64,000 bases of DNA. Source: Paenibacillus_V sp046244365. GTDB lineage: Bacteria > Bacillota > Bacilli > Paenibacillales > NBRC-103111. Shown in pieces: positions 9,001 to 17,547 of the stretch; the first letter of the stretch is position 1, and the number at the start of each line of letters is the position of its first letter. The DNA is taken from positions 2,728,001-2,792,000 of the forward strand of contig NZ_CP176395.1 of assembly GCF_046244365.1 (NCBI RefSeq). Reading direction: 5' to 3'. The translations under genes and the position numbers were made by a program. The notes beneath the pieces were generated by a model. It saw nothing but the letters and a program-made list of their open reading frames with translations, was not told the DNA's origin and did not search any database.

Positions 9001-10641
9001 ATGGGCTTCAAAAAGTGGTTGCGGCCGCTGCTTCTAGGCCGTACGGGAGGCGAAAGCCTCGGACGTACGCTGCTGAAGGAGAGCGGCTTTAACGGCGCGG
9101 GAGAAACGGGTGAGATGGGCAAAACGGAGTCGGACGGCGTTGAGTCGAAAATGGGGGACGCGATCGGCAAGCCGGCTTACTTGGCCGCGAACGAACCGCA
9201 GAAGCAGCCGGAGCGGACAATCCATCTCGTACCGGTCGAGAAGATTTGCGAGGCGTTCCGCGATATGGACGACGTCATCATGCAGCAGCATGTTATCCAG
9301 CAAGAGCCGCTGACGGTCTTTTATATGAACTCGCTCGTGCAGGGAGCGAATTTTCAGCGGTGGGTGTTCGATCCTCTTAAAAGGTTTACGGACGAGCCCA
9401 TAGAAAACCGGATATCGAGTGCCGATAAGGTGGCGCCGGACGATCTGGACGCGATGGTGGCGGCGGTTCTGACCGGGCATTCGCTGCTTGTTTTCCCGGG
9501 ACTCGGCCTCTATTTGAAAGCCCAAACGTATGAGGTTCAGGAGCGGGCGATAACCGTCTCGGAGAATGAGTCGACGATCATGGGACCGCAGGATTCGTTT
9601 ACGGAGACGATGGAAACGAATATGTCGCTGATCAAAAGAAGGCTGTGCAGCCCCCATCTGAAAACGAGAAGCTTTATGCTCGGAACCGATGCCAGAACGT
9701 CTGTGAATATTTTATATATGGATAATTTCGCTAAGAGGGAAAATGTCGACCGGCTTATCCGGCAAATCGAAGGGATGAAAGTAAACGGTCTAGTCTCGAT
9801 GGCGAAGATCAGGCAATTGCTGGAGTCGTCCCCTTTCTCCCTCTTTCCGCAATACGGCTTGAGCGTTCGTCCCGATTTGACGGTATCCGCGCTCATGAAC
9901 GGAAAGCTCGTCATTCTTACAGACGGGGATCCCGAAGCGACGGTATGTCCGGTCTCGTTCTTCGAGCTGTTCGTGAGCCAGGACGATTCGTATGCGCGGT
10001 ATATGACGGTTACTCTCTTGCGCGTCTTGCGCTTCGGCGGATTCTTTCTGACCATATTCTTATCTTCGCTGTACGTGTCGGTGCTGACGTATCACCCGGA
10101 AATGCTGCCGCCTCCGCTCTTGACCCTGCTCTCCGAATCGCGCACGAAGGTGCCGTTCCCGCCGGTCATCGAGGTATTGATCATCGAGGTCATTATCGAC
10201 ATCTTAAGGGAAGCGGGGACCCGGATGCCGACCAAAATCGGTCAAACGATCGGTATCGTAGGCGGTATCGTCATCGGTACGGCGGCCGTTCAAGCGGGGC
10301 TCGCCAGCAACATACTGATCGTTATCGTCGCCACGTCGGCGCTGCTCTCCTTTCTACCTTCCAACTATGCGATGAGCAGCACGAGCCGCGTCCTGCGGTA
10401 TTTATACATTTTTGCGGCGGGCTTGATGGGCTTGTACGGCCAATTTCTCGTGTTCGCTTGGATGATGGCGCATTTATCGAATCTGACATCGCTCGGTACG
10501 CCGTTCTTTTCGCCTATTCCGCGCAAATGGTCGGACTGGACGAACTTTATTTTTCGAATGCCTTATCAGTACATGACCGAGCGCATGTGGGCGGCCAAAG
10601 AGCGGTCCGCAGAAGAACAAAAGCCCGAAGGAAGGGGGTAG
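9001..10641 (+). CDS. Spore germination protein GerA family (A subunit), second locus
   Basis: 546 aa from ATG 9001, with AAGGGGGG 7 bases upstream; ATG 8995 lies too close to that site. The hydrophilic N-terminal half contains a Gly/Glu-rich low-complexity segment. The family signature PFPPVIEVLIIEVIIDILRE begins near residue 385, followed by TRMPTKIGQTIGIVGG and the terminal membrane segments. It differs enough from the A protein at 831-2465 to be a separate receptor type. It is first in an A-B-C operon, 9 bases ahead of the B gene. Confidence 0.93.
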   Translation: MGFKKWLRPLLLGRTGGESLGRTLLKESGFNGAGETGEMGKTESDGVESKMGDAIGKPAYLAANEPQKQPERTIHLVPVEKICEAFRDMDDVIMQQHVIQQEPLTVFYMNSLVQGANFQRWVFDPLKRFTDEPIENRISSADKVAPDDLDAMVAAVLTGHSLLVFPGLGLYLKAQTYEVQERAITVSENESTIMGPQDSFTETMETNMSLIKRRLCSPHLKTRSFMLGTDARTSVNILYMDNFAKRENVDRLIRQIEGMKVNGLVSMAKIRQLLESSPFSLFPQYGLSVRPDLTVSALMNGKLVILTDGDPEATVCPVSFFELFVSQDDSYARYMTVTLLRVLRFGGFFLTIFLSSLYVSVLTYHPEMLPPPLLTLLSESRTKVPFPPVIEVLIIEVIIDILREAGTRMPTKIGQTIGIVGGIVIGTAAVQAGLASNILIVIVATSALLSFLPSNYAMSSTSRVLRYLYIFAAGLMGLYGQFLVFAWMMAHLSNLTSLGTPFFSPIPRKWSDWTNFIFRMPYQYMTERMWAAKERSAEEQKPEGRG

Positions 10642-10650
10642 GCAGGGCGG

Positions 10651-11748
10651 ATGGATCAAGGAAACATCAAATCGCTGAATAAGTACCATGTCGTTTTTTT
10701 GATCCAGAACGTCATGACCGGAATCGGCCTGCTCTCCATGCCGCACGGTCTTGCCGCTATGGGCTACGATTCCTGGTGGATGCCGCTCCTCATGGCGGCC
10801 GTAGTCCAGGCGACGATTGTACCGATGATTTGGCTGTGCCGCACCTATCCGGAGGATTCGCTCTACGACATCAACCGCAAACTGCTGGGCAAGTGGCTCG
10901 GCAGCGTCGTCAACATCGGGATTATTCTATATGCGCTCACCATCGTCTGCCCGATCATCGAGACCTATTCGCGGATCGTGCAGGCGATCAGCTTTCCGAA
11001 CCGCAGCATATTGATTCCGGTTATCTTGTTTCTGGCAGTAGCTCTTTATATCGCCGGCGGCGGCATTAAGCTGGTCGCCCGTTTCTGTATCGTCAGCTTC
11101 GTCTTGACGTTCTGGATCGTGTATTACCTGCAATGGGCCGTATCGAAGGGCACTTATACGCACCTGCTGCCAATCTTTCAGACGAATATTTCCGAGATGT
11201 CGCAAGCGTTCTTTCATACATTCTCGTCTCTGTACGGGTATGAGCTGCTGCTGCTCTATTTTCCTTTTATCCAGAACCAGAAGAAGGCGTGGAAGCATTT
11301 GACGATCGGGCTGTGGTTGGGATCCTTTTTCTATGCCTTGGTCTGTTTTGTCAGCGTCATCTATTTCTCGGTCTGGCAGCTGGAAAATATCCGGTATCCC
11401 GTACTGTTTCTGTTCAAATCGGTCGAGCTGACGTTTATCGAGCGGATCGAAAATGTTGGGCTTTCCCTGTGGCTCTTCCTCATTTTGTCGACAGCTGCCT
11501 GTTATTTGTGGGCGGCCTGCAAAGGAATTGACGGGCTGCTCGGCTCGCATCGCCGCATACACTTGCTAGGCTGCGGACTTTTTTGTTTTTTGATCATGTT
11601 CGCTACTTCCGGTTTGGATACGCTGCAAAAATGGCTATACACGAGCATGCCGTTTATTGTAGGCTGGTGCATCATTTTACTCCCGCTGCCTCTTATGGCG
11701 ATTCACGGCTTGCGCCGCCGGTTCGGCAAAACGGGGGGAGCCGTATGA
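10651..11748 (+). CDS. Spore germination protein GerB family (permease-like), second locus
   Basis: 365 aa, about ten hydrophobic segments. The N-terminal motif NKYHVVFLIQNVMTGIGLLS is typical of the GerAB/YndE-type permease group in the APC superfamily. It is expected in the inner spore membrane as the ligand-binding B subunit. It is more distant from the two B proteins of the first operon than those are from each other. The stop overlaps the next start (ATGA). Confidence 0.9.
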   Translation: MDQGNIKSLNKYHVVFLIQNVMTGIGLLSMPHGLAAMGYDSWWMPLLMAAVVQATIVPMIWLCRTYPEDSLYDINRKLLGKWLGSVVNIGIILYALTIVCPIIETYSRIVQAISFPNRSILIPVILFLAVALYIAGGGIKLVARFCIVSFVLTFWIVYYLQWAVSKGTYTHLLPIFQTNISEMSQAFFHTFSSLYGYELLLLYFPFIQNQKKAWKHLTIGLWLGSFFYALVCFVSVIYFSVWQLENIRYPVLFLFKSVELTFIERIENVGLSLWLFLILSTAACYLWAACKGIDGLLGSHRRIHLLGCGLFCFLIMFATSGLDTLQKWLYTSMPFIVGWCIILLPLPLMAIHGLRRRFGKTGGAV

Positions 11749-12920
11749 TCGAAAACCGGTATGAGGGGTTTTATCCAAAAAAGATACGGAGGCAGCCGAG
11801 TCGGTTGATCGCGAGAGTGATCATGGTCCTCACGGTTCTGTTTGCGGGCATGTTGAGCGGCGGGTGTTCGATGACGGTCGAACGGACGACGATCGAAGAT
11901 TTGGCGATGATCGGGGTTCTAGGCATCGACTATGTCGACGGGCATAACGTCAAAGTAACGATCTCGTATCCGCAGCCGAGCGAAGGAAACAAGGGGCTGT
12001 CGGAAACGCAATCGGCCGAGTCGCAATTCGTCGAAGAGGGCGTCATCAAGCTCTCTTCCGCATCGGACCGCAGCTTAAGCACGGCGCAGGTGAGAGTGGT
12101 GCTTTTCGGCGAAGAATTGGCCAGAAAGCAGGGCGTCATGCCACAGGTCAAACACTTATACCGCGATCCGACGATCGGGGACAGCGTCTTGTTCGCAATC
12201 GTACGGGGCAGCGCGGAAGAAATGATGAAGCACGAATACGGGAATAAGCCCGAGTTCAGCACCTATATGAACAATTTGCTCCATCCCCGCCAAGTAACGG
12301 CATTCAGCCCGTTCATGACGCTGCATCGGTTCGTGTTCACGGCGACCGACCAGGTGTCCGATCCGATGATGCCGATCGTAAAGCTGGAGGAAGATACCGT
12401 TAAAATAACCGGAGTCGCCCTGTTCAAGGGAGATAAAATGATCGGCGAGCTGTCGGACGAGGAAGCGAGACTCGGCGAGGCGGTACGCGAAAAACAGGAT
12501 TTGCCGAACATGAAGCTCTATTTAGGCGATCGGCGCGGCAAGACCGGCAACCATGTCATCCTACAGTTCGTGCATACGAACGAAAGTGTCAGATCTAGCG
12601 GATTGCCGGATTCGCCGCATCTCCACATTAAGCTGAAGCTTAGGGCGAACTTAATGGAATACAGCGGGAGCGAGGATTTGGAGAAGCCGGAGGAGCTGGA
12701 GAAGCTGGAGGCAAGAGTAAGCCGGGCGCTGAGGCGGGATGTGCTGCTCTTATTGGAAAAACTCCAAAAGCTTGGAATCGATCCGCTTTCGCTTGGGGAG
12801 AGCATCCGCTCGAAGACGAGAGGAGCCTGGAGCAAGGAGCATTGGGAAGCCCTGCTTGCCAAAACGTCGTTCGACGCGGAGGTCAGGACGCAAATCGTCA
12901 ACTACGGAGTCTTGAAATAA
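11745..12920 (+). CDS. Ger(x)C family spore germination lipoprotein, second locus
   Basis: 391 aa from ATG 11745, overlapping the B gene by 4 bases. A basic N-terminal extension of ~24 residues precedes the hydrophobic signal segment and lipobox LSGGC (Cys41). The mature part opens TIEDLAMIGVLGIDYVDG, matching the Ger(x)C N-terminal domain. The C-terminal domain contains the expected basic/acidic helices. This completes a full A-B-C receptor operon. The order differs from the first locus (A-C-D-B-B), so the two loci are not a recent whole-operon duplication. Confidence 0.9.
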   Translation: MIENRYEGFYPKKIRRQPSRLIARVIMVLTVLFAGMLSGGCSMTVERTTIEDLAMIGVLGIDYVDGHNVKVTISYPQPSEGNKGLSETQSAESQFVEEGVIKLSSASDRSLSTAQVRVVLFGEELARKQGVMPQVKHLYRDPTIGDSVLFAIVRGSAEEMMKHEYGNKPEFSTYMNNLLHPRQVTAFSPFMTLHRFVFTATDQVSDPMMPIVKLEEDTVKITGVALFKGDKMIGELSDEEARLGEAVREKQDLPNMKLYLGDRRGKTGNHVILQFVHTNESVRSSGLPDSPHLHIKLKLRANLMEYSGSEDLEKPEELEKLEARVSRALRRDVLLLLEKLQKLGIDPLSLGESIRSKTRGAWSKEHWEALLAKTSFDAEVRTQIVNYGVLK

Positions 12921-12981
12921 ATCCGGGCTCAGGAAAAACGCGCAAGGAGGCGTTCGGAGCCTCTTGGAAAAGGTTAACAAG

Positions 12982-13010
12982 TTGACAAAAAGGAGCGCTC
13001 TGTGTAGGAT
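12982..13010 (+). promoter_or_regulatory. SigA-type promoter of siderophore-binding protein gene
   Basis: TTGACA at 12982-12987 and TAGGAT at 13005-13010, spaced by 17 bases. The Fur-like operator lies just downstream, over the expected transcription start. Confidence 0.7.
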
Positions 13011-13023
13011 AAATAATTGAAAT

Positions 13024-13038
13024 TGAGAATCGTTTTCA
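13024..13038 (+). promoter_or_regulatory. Probable Fur box
   Basis: TGAGAAT-C-GTTTTCA at 13024-13038 matches the 7-1-7 Fur inverted repeat (TGATAAT-N-ATTATCA) with three differences. It sits between the -10 element and the start codon of a siderophore-binding protein gene. This is the expected place for iron-dependent repression. Confidence 0.75.
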
Positions 13039-13061
13039 TAACTTGAAGGGGTGCGAAGAAA

Positions 13062-14045
13062 TTGTTGTCCATTCGAAACAAACAAGGGTTTACGATGCTT
13101 GTCATGATCGTTTGCGTATCGCTAATGCTGGCCGCTTGCGGAGCGGGCAAGCAAGAAAATAAGGATACGACGGGAGCGGGAAATCAAACGCAAGAAACGG
13201 CGAAGCCCTATGTGGTCAAGCATGCGATGGGCGAAACGCCGCTTAACGCTGCGCCCAAACGCGTCGTCGTTCTAACCAACGAAGCGGCGGAGGCGGTATT
13301 GTCACTCGGCGTGAAACCGGTAGGTTCGACCCGTGCTTTCTACGGGGACGTGTGGTATCCGCATATGAAGAAAGAGATGGAAGGCGTAACGGATTTGGGT
13401 ACCGAACAGCAGCCGAACATCGAAGCGATCGCTTCGCTCAAGCCGGACCTCATTATCGGCAACAAGCTGCGTCAAGAGAAGGTGTACGATCAACTGAGCA
13501 AAATCGCTCCGACGGTTTTCTCCGAAACGCTGCGCGCCGAGTGGCAGAACAACTATAAGCTGTATGCCGAGGCGGTAGGCAAAAAAGCGGAGGGCGACAA
13601 AGTGCTTGCCGCATTCGACAAACGCGTCGAGGAACTGAAAGCGAAAGCCGGCGACAAGCTGAAGCAAAAAGCTTCGGTTGTCCGCTTTATGCCGGGCAAA
13701 GTACGTATTTACTACAACGACACGTTCCCTGGCGTCCTGTTCAAGAAGCTGGGCATTCCTCGTCCTGAGGTGCAGAACAAGGAAGAGTTCATGGCGGAAG
13801 TGTCGAAGGAACGCATTCCCGAAATGGAAGGCGATATCCTGTTCTACTTCACGTACGAAACCGGCAATCAAGAGGCAAGCAAGGCGGAGAAGGAATGGAC
13901 GAACGATCCGCTCTGGAAAAACCTGAACGTCGTCAAAGCGGGCAAAGCGTATAAAGTCGACGATGTCGTCTGGACGACGGCGGGCGGCGTAATGGCGGCG
14001 AACTTGCTGCTCGACGATATGTACAAATATTTTGATGTGAAATAA
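13062..14045 (+). CDS. Iron-siderophore ABC transporter substrate-binding lipoprotein
   Basis: 327 aa from TTG 13062 (AAGGGGTG upstream; TTG 13065 is an alternative). Lipobox LAAC with Cys26. The mature protein has the two-lobed class III (FhuD/FeuA/BtuF-like) binding-protein pattern: RVVVLTNEAAEAVLSLGVKP opening the first lobe, QPNIEAIASLKPDLIIGNK, and a long linker helix. It should capture ferric siderophore at the cell surface. A Fur box lies upstream. No permease or ATPase gene is adjacent, so it must use a transporter encoded elsewhere. The exact siderophore is not predictable. Confidence 0.88.
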   Translation: MLSIRNKQGFTMLVMIVCVSLMLAACGAGKQENKDTTGAGNQTQETAKPYVVKHAMGETPLNAAPKRVVVLTNEAAEAVLSLGVKPVGSTRAFYGDVWYPHMKKEMEGVTDLGTEQQPNIEAIASLKPDLIIGNKLRQEKVYDQLSKIAPTVFSETLRAEWQNNYKLYAEAVGKKAEGDKVLAAFDKRVEELKAKAGDKLKQKASVVRFMPGKVRIYYNDTFPGVLFKKLGIPRPEVQNKEEFMAEVSKERIPEMEGDILFYFTYETGNQEASKAEKEWTNDPLWKNLNVVKAGKAYKVDDVVWTTAGGVMAANLLLDDMYKYFDVK

Positions 14046-14050
14046 TAAGC

Positions 14051-14100
14051 AAAAGGCTGTTTCTCCGGCACAGAGGGTGCTTGAGCGACAGCCTTTTTTT
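14051..14100 (+). terminator. Intrinsic terminator after siderophore-binding protein gene
   Basis: AAAAGGCTGT (14051-14060) pairs with ACAGCCTTTT, followed by a T-run to 14100. It ends the gene at 13062-14045 and can act both ways between convergent genes. Confidence 0.85.
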
Positions 14101-14115
14101 GTCGAGCGTGTGCAG

Positions 14116-15117
14116 TTATCCTTCCAAAGCCGAGTGTACCGGCATTACGATTCCGCCGTTCCGATGCGCATTCCGGTATTCGGTCGGCGTCATTCCCGTA
14201 TGCATCTTGAAGACCCGGGTAAACGTCCGAAACGATTCGAAGCCGACTTCCGCCGGCAAATCCGTGACCGTCATATCCGTCGAGACGAGCAAGCTGATGG
14301 CGCTGCGAATGCGTAGCGCGTGAAGGTATCCGAGAAAGCTTTGTCCGGTCTGTTTCTTGAAGGAGCGGCTGAAATACGGCGGGCTGATGCCGTATCGGCC
14401 GGCGAGCTGATCCTGCTTAAGGCTTTCCTTATAGTGCAGATGAACGTATTCCACGACGCCGCGCATGTCGTCAGCCGGACCGATGGGTGCCCCCTGCTGC
14501 TCCTCGAGCGGCTGGAAAGCGTCATTCGCGGGCGGAAGCGTCTTACGTACGTCGCCGGAAAACGCTTCAAGCGCAGCTTCGTCCTCCGCATTGGAGCGAG
14601 TGTGCGCCCGGATCAGCAGGAGCAGCACTTCCGTCAGCTTTGCCAGAAGGAAGCTGGTTCGGCCGATTTCCGAGTGCTCGTTCTCCCAAAGCATCTCGTC
14701 CATTATCCGGTTCATCCGTTCCTTCTGTTCGGCGTTCAATCTCACATATGGAGGTCCGTGGCTGCCGAACTGCAGCAAATAGCGATAGTGGCTGGACGAT
14801 AGCGGGGTGCCGGACAACAATCCGACGTCGAAAATAAGGCAATATTTGCGAATATCCGGCGAGCCGGGGTCGGATTGGAACTTATGCAGCTGATGAGGAG
14901 GGACGAATGTAAGCGTTCCGGGGAGCAGCGGGTAGTTGACGCCGCCTACCGTCTGCATGCCGCGGCCTTCAAGCACGAAGGAGAGCTCGGCGAAATCGTG
15001 ATGGTGCAGCGCCGATCGTTCAAGTCCGTATGTCCAAATCATAAACGGAAATTTGCGCTGCCCTCCGTTGGTGTCCAAAACAATTTCCTGGTAGTAAGGA
15101 AATTGCGCCATAAGCAT
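14116..15117 (-). CDS. AraC family transcriptional regulator with cupin-type sensor domain
   Basis: 333 aa. ATG 15117 is chosen because GAAAGGCGGTGA, a near-perfect anti-16S match, ends 2 bases upstream; GTG 15123 is inside it. The N-terminal half (~1-170) has the AraC cupin pattern (LHHHDFAELSFVLEG, then LLPGTLTFVPPHQLHKF), which usually binds a small effector. The C-terminal ~100 residues carry two HTH motifs, with the AraC signature GFESFRTFTRVFKMHTGMTP. It is divergent from the aminotransferase/amidohydrolase pair, a likely but unproven target. Confidence 0.88.
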   Translation of the reverse strand: MLMAQFPYYQEIVLDTNGGQRKFPFMIWTYGLERSALHHHDFAELSFVLEGRGMQTVGGVNYPLLPGTLTFVPPHQLHKFQSDPGSPDIRKYCLIFDVGLLSGTPLSSSHYRYLLQFGSHGPPYVRLNAEQKERMNRIMDEMLWENEHSEIGRTSFLLAKLTEVLLLLIRAHTRSNAEDEAALEAFSGDVRKTLPPANDAFQPLEEQQGAPIGPADDMRGVVEYVHLHYKESLKQDQLAGRYGISPPYFSRSFKKQTGQSFLGYLHALRIRSAISLLVSTDMTVTDLPAEVGFESFRTFTRVFKMHTGMTPTEYRNAHRNGGIVMPVHSALEG

Positions 15118-15232
15118 GCTCACCGCCTTTCAGTCAATAAATGGCCGTCATCCGGAAAAAAATGACCTCTGTCTGTTATGCCCCTATTTTATCATAGAAA
15201 CAAGGAAGATAGATTATGGGAGGGACAAAGAA

Positions 15233-16483
15233 ATGGATGAAAATAAACTGGCCATACACGGCGGAAGCAAAATCAAAACGACTCCGTTCGGCACCGGCAA
15301 ACGATTCGGATTCGAGGAAGCGAAGGAGCTGTTGGAGGCGCTGGAGCAAAACACGCTATTTTACCACTTTGGCGGGAAGGTAAAGCGATTCCTAAGCGAT
15401 TTTAACGAGCTTTACGGGGTCAAGCACAGCGTTGCGGCATCGTCCGGGACGGCTGCCATTCACGTGGCCCTCGGGGCGGCAGGCGTTACGGTGGGCGACG
15501 AGGTCATCACAAGCCCGATCACGGATCAGGGGACGCTCATCGGTATTTTATACCAGAACGCGATTCCGGTTTTCGCGGATTTGGATCCGCATACGTACAA
15601 CCTCGATCCACAATCGGTCGAAGCCCGCATTACGCCGCGGACCAAAGCGATCGTCGTCGTTCACCTTGCAGGCAATCCTTGCGATATGGACGCCATTATG
15701 GCGATCGCCGATAAATACGGCATTAAGGTGATCGAAGACTGCGCGCAAAGCTATTTGACGCGATACAAAGGCCGGCTGGCCGGTACGATCGGGGATTACG
15801 GCTGCTTCAGCACGAACGACTTCAAACATATTTCGACGGGAGACGGCGGCATCGTCACGATAAACTCCGGCGAAGACGAGGACTTCTATCGGACGCATGC
15901 TTTCGCGGACAAAAACTATATGCGTTTCGGATCCCAAGTCGTACGGGATTTGAACTATTTGGCGCCGAATTACCGGATGACCGAGCTGCAGGGTGCCGTA
16001 GGCATCGCCCAGCTCAAGAAGCTGGGATGGATATGCGACAAACGCCGCGCGTACGGCGACCGGCTGACGGCGGGCATTCGCGATTTGCCGGGCGTTCACG
16101 TGCATAAAGTGACGGACGAGTCAGAAAGCACGTACTGGTTTTATATGTTGCGCGTCGACGAAACGAAGCTTTCCTGTACGCGGGACGAATTCGCAAGCGC
16201 GCTTGCGGCTGAAGGGATTCAGGCAACGGCGGGTTACATTCCGCAGGTCGTCTATATGCAGCCGTTGTTCCAAAACAAGCAGGCGTACATCGGCTCCCAC
16301 TTCCCGTTCGAGCTGTCCGACTTCAGCTATGACTCAGGGCTGTGTCCCGTGGCGGAGGATATATTGAAAACGGCTGTCCGACTGCCGGTGAACGAATTTT
16401 TCACGGACGGCGACATCGAGGACATGATCGCGGCCATCCGCAAGGTAGCCTTGTATTACGGCGCGCTGCAGCGCGCCAACTAA
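15233..16483 (+). CDS. DegT/DnrJ/EryC1/StrS family PLP-dependent aminotransferase
   Basis: 416 aa from ATG 15233, with GGAGGG about 9 bases upstream. It is a fold-type I PLP enzyme of the sugar/cyclitol aminotransferase family. SSGTAAIHVALGAAGVTVGD is the cofactor-phosphate region, VIEDCAQS carries the ring-stacking and Asp residues, and STNDFKHISTGDGG contains the Schiff-base lysine. Such enzymes transaminate keto-sugars or keto-inositols using glutamate or glutamine. It is paired with a metal-dependent hydrolase 39 bases downstream and divergent from an AraC gene. The specific substrate is unknown. Confidence 0.88.
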   Translation: MDENKLAIHGGSKIKTTPFGTGKRFGFEEAKELLEALEQNTLFYHFGGKVKRFLSDFNELYGVKHSVAASSGTAAIHVALGAAGVTVGDEVITSPITDQGTLIGILYQNAIPVFADLDPHTYNLDPQSVEARITPRTKAIVVVHLAGNPCDMDAIMAIADKYGIKVIEDCAQSYLTRYKGRLAGTIGDYGCFSTNDFKHISTGDGGIVTINSGEDEDFYRTHAFADKNYMRFGSQVVRDLNYLAPNYRMTELQGAVGIAQLKKLGWICDKRRAYGDRLTAGIRDLPGVHVHKVTDESESTYWFYMLRVDETKLSCTRDEFASALAAEGIQATAGYIPQVVYMQPLFQNKQAYIGSHFPFELSDFSYDSGLCPVAEDILKTAVRLPVNEFFTDGDIEDMIAAIRKVALYYGALQRAN

Positions 16484-16522
16484 TACCGGATTTGGTCCGG
16501 ATTTCGACCGGAGGGCGACACG

Positions 16523-17380
16523 ATGATCATCGACGTTCATAACCATCCCGATTGGTACGGGTATGATCTTGATAAGTTTTTGGAAAACATGCGTCAGTAC
16601 AACATCGACAGAACTTGGATGCTCAGCTGGGAATCCCCGCTCGACGAGTATGATCCGTCCTACAACAAGATTGTTCCCGATCACGACGGGAGCGGCCCGA
16701 TTTCGTTCAAACGGTGCGTGGAGTATGCCAGGAAGCATCCCGACAAATTCGTGATCGGCTACGCGCCGGATCCCCGCCGGCCCGATGCGATCGACAAGCT
16801 GCATGCGGCGGTCGAGCTTTACGGCGTACGCGTATACGGCGAGCTGAAGCTCAGGATGATGTACGATAATCCCGACGCGATTCGGTTGTATCGGTATTGC
16901 GGCCAAAAAGGACTGCCGGTGCTCGTGCATATCGATTACGAATTCGACAGCGGCGTGAAATACCCGCGTCCGAATTGGTGGTACGGCGGCGGCATCGGAG
17001 CGTTCGAGAGAGCGGTGGCGGCATGTCCGGAGACGGTCTTTATCGGCCATGCGCCCGGTTTCTGGGCGCATCTGTCGGGGGACGACCAGTATAACAAGGT
17101 GCCGTACCCAAGCGGGCCGATTGAACCGGGCGGCAAGGTAACCGAAATGATGCGCCGATATCCGAACTTGTATTGCGATATTTCCGCAGGCTCCGGGCAT
17201 CGCGCCTTAAGCCGGGACCTGTCGTTCACGCGCGAGTTTCTGACGGAATTCCAGGACCGCGTTCTGTATGGGCGGGACTATATGGATAACATCCATCAGA
17301 CGCTCCTGAACGAGCTCGGACTGGAGAAGCAGGTGCTGGACAAAATATATAGCGGCAACGCGCTTCGCCTTGTTCCATAG
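16523..17380 (+). CDS. Amidohydrolase-2-type metal-dependent hydrolase
   Basis: 285 aa from ATG 16523 behind CCGGAGGG. It opens with MIIDVHNHPDW, giving the HxH metal-binding pair of the amidohydrolase superfamily. Later come VLVHIDYE and FIGHAPGFW (the third and fourth metal/active-site His regions) and RVLYGRDYMDNI with the conserved Asp near the C-terminus. This is a TIM-barrel PF04909-like enzyme that could hydrolyse or decarboxylate a small cyclic or carboxylated substrate. It forms a two-gene operon with the preceding aminotransferase. The reaction is not determined. Confidence 0.82.
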   Translation: MIIDVHNHPDWYGYDLDKFLENMRQYNIDRTWMLSWESPLDEYDPSYNKIVPDHDGSGPISFKRCVEYARKHPDKFVIGYAPDPRRPDAIDKLHAAVELYGVRVYGELKLRMMYDNPDAIRLYRYCGQKGLPVLVHIDYEFDSGVKYPRPNWWYGGGIGAFERAVAACPETVFIGHAPGFWAHLSGDDQYNKVPYPSGPIEPGGKVTEMMRRYPNLYCDISAGSGHRALSRDLSFTREFLTEFQDRVLYGRDYMDNIHQTLLNELGLEKQVLDKIYSGNALRLVP

Positions 17381-17425
17381 GGTATAGCACCGTCCGTTCC
17401 TTTCAGCCCATAACCTTGCTTAACG

Positions 17426-17471
17426 AAACAAGCCCCGGAGCCGCATAATAAAGCGGACTCGGGGCTTGTTT
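17426..17471. terminator. Bidirectional terminator
   Basis: A perfect 12-bp stem, AAACAAGCCCCG (17426-17437) with CGGGGCTTGTTT (17460-17471), plus an inner CCGC/GCGG pairing. It lies between the convergent amidohydrolase and beta-galactosidase genes and has T-rich flanks on both strands. Confidence 0.75.
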
Positions 17472-17547
17472 GCAAGGGATAAGGCAATTCGGCCAAGCTT
17501 AGATATGTTGTATAAGTGAGCGTTCGCATCTAGTGCCGCTATCGGTC

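Noticed and set aside
12940..12970. Hairpin AAGGAGGC/GCCTCTT after the second germination operon as a terminator
   Set aside because: A bulged stem followed by GGAAAAGG with no T-run, so it does not qualify as an intrinsic terminator.
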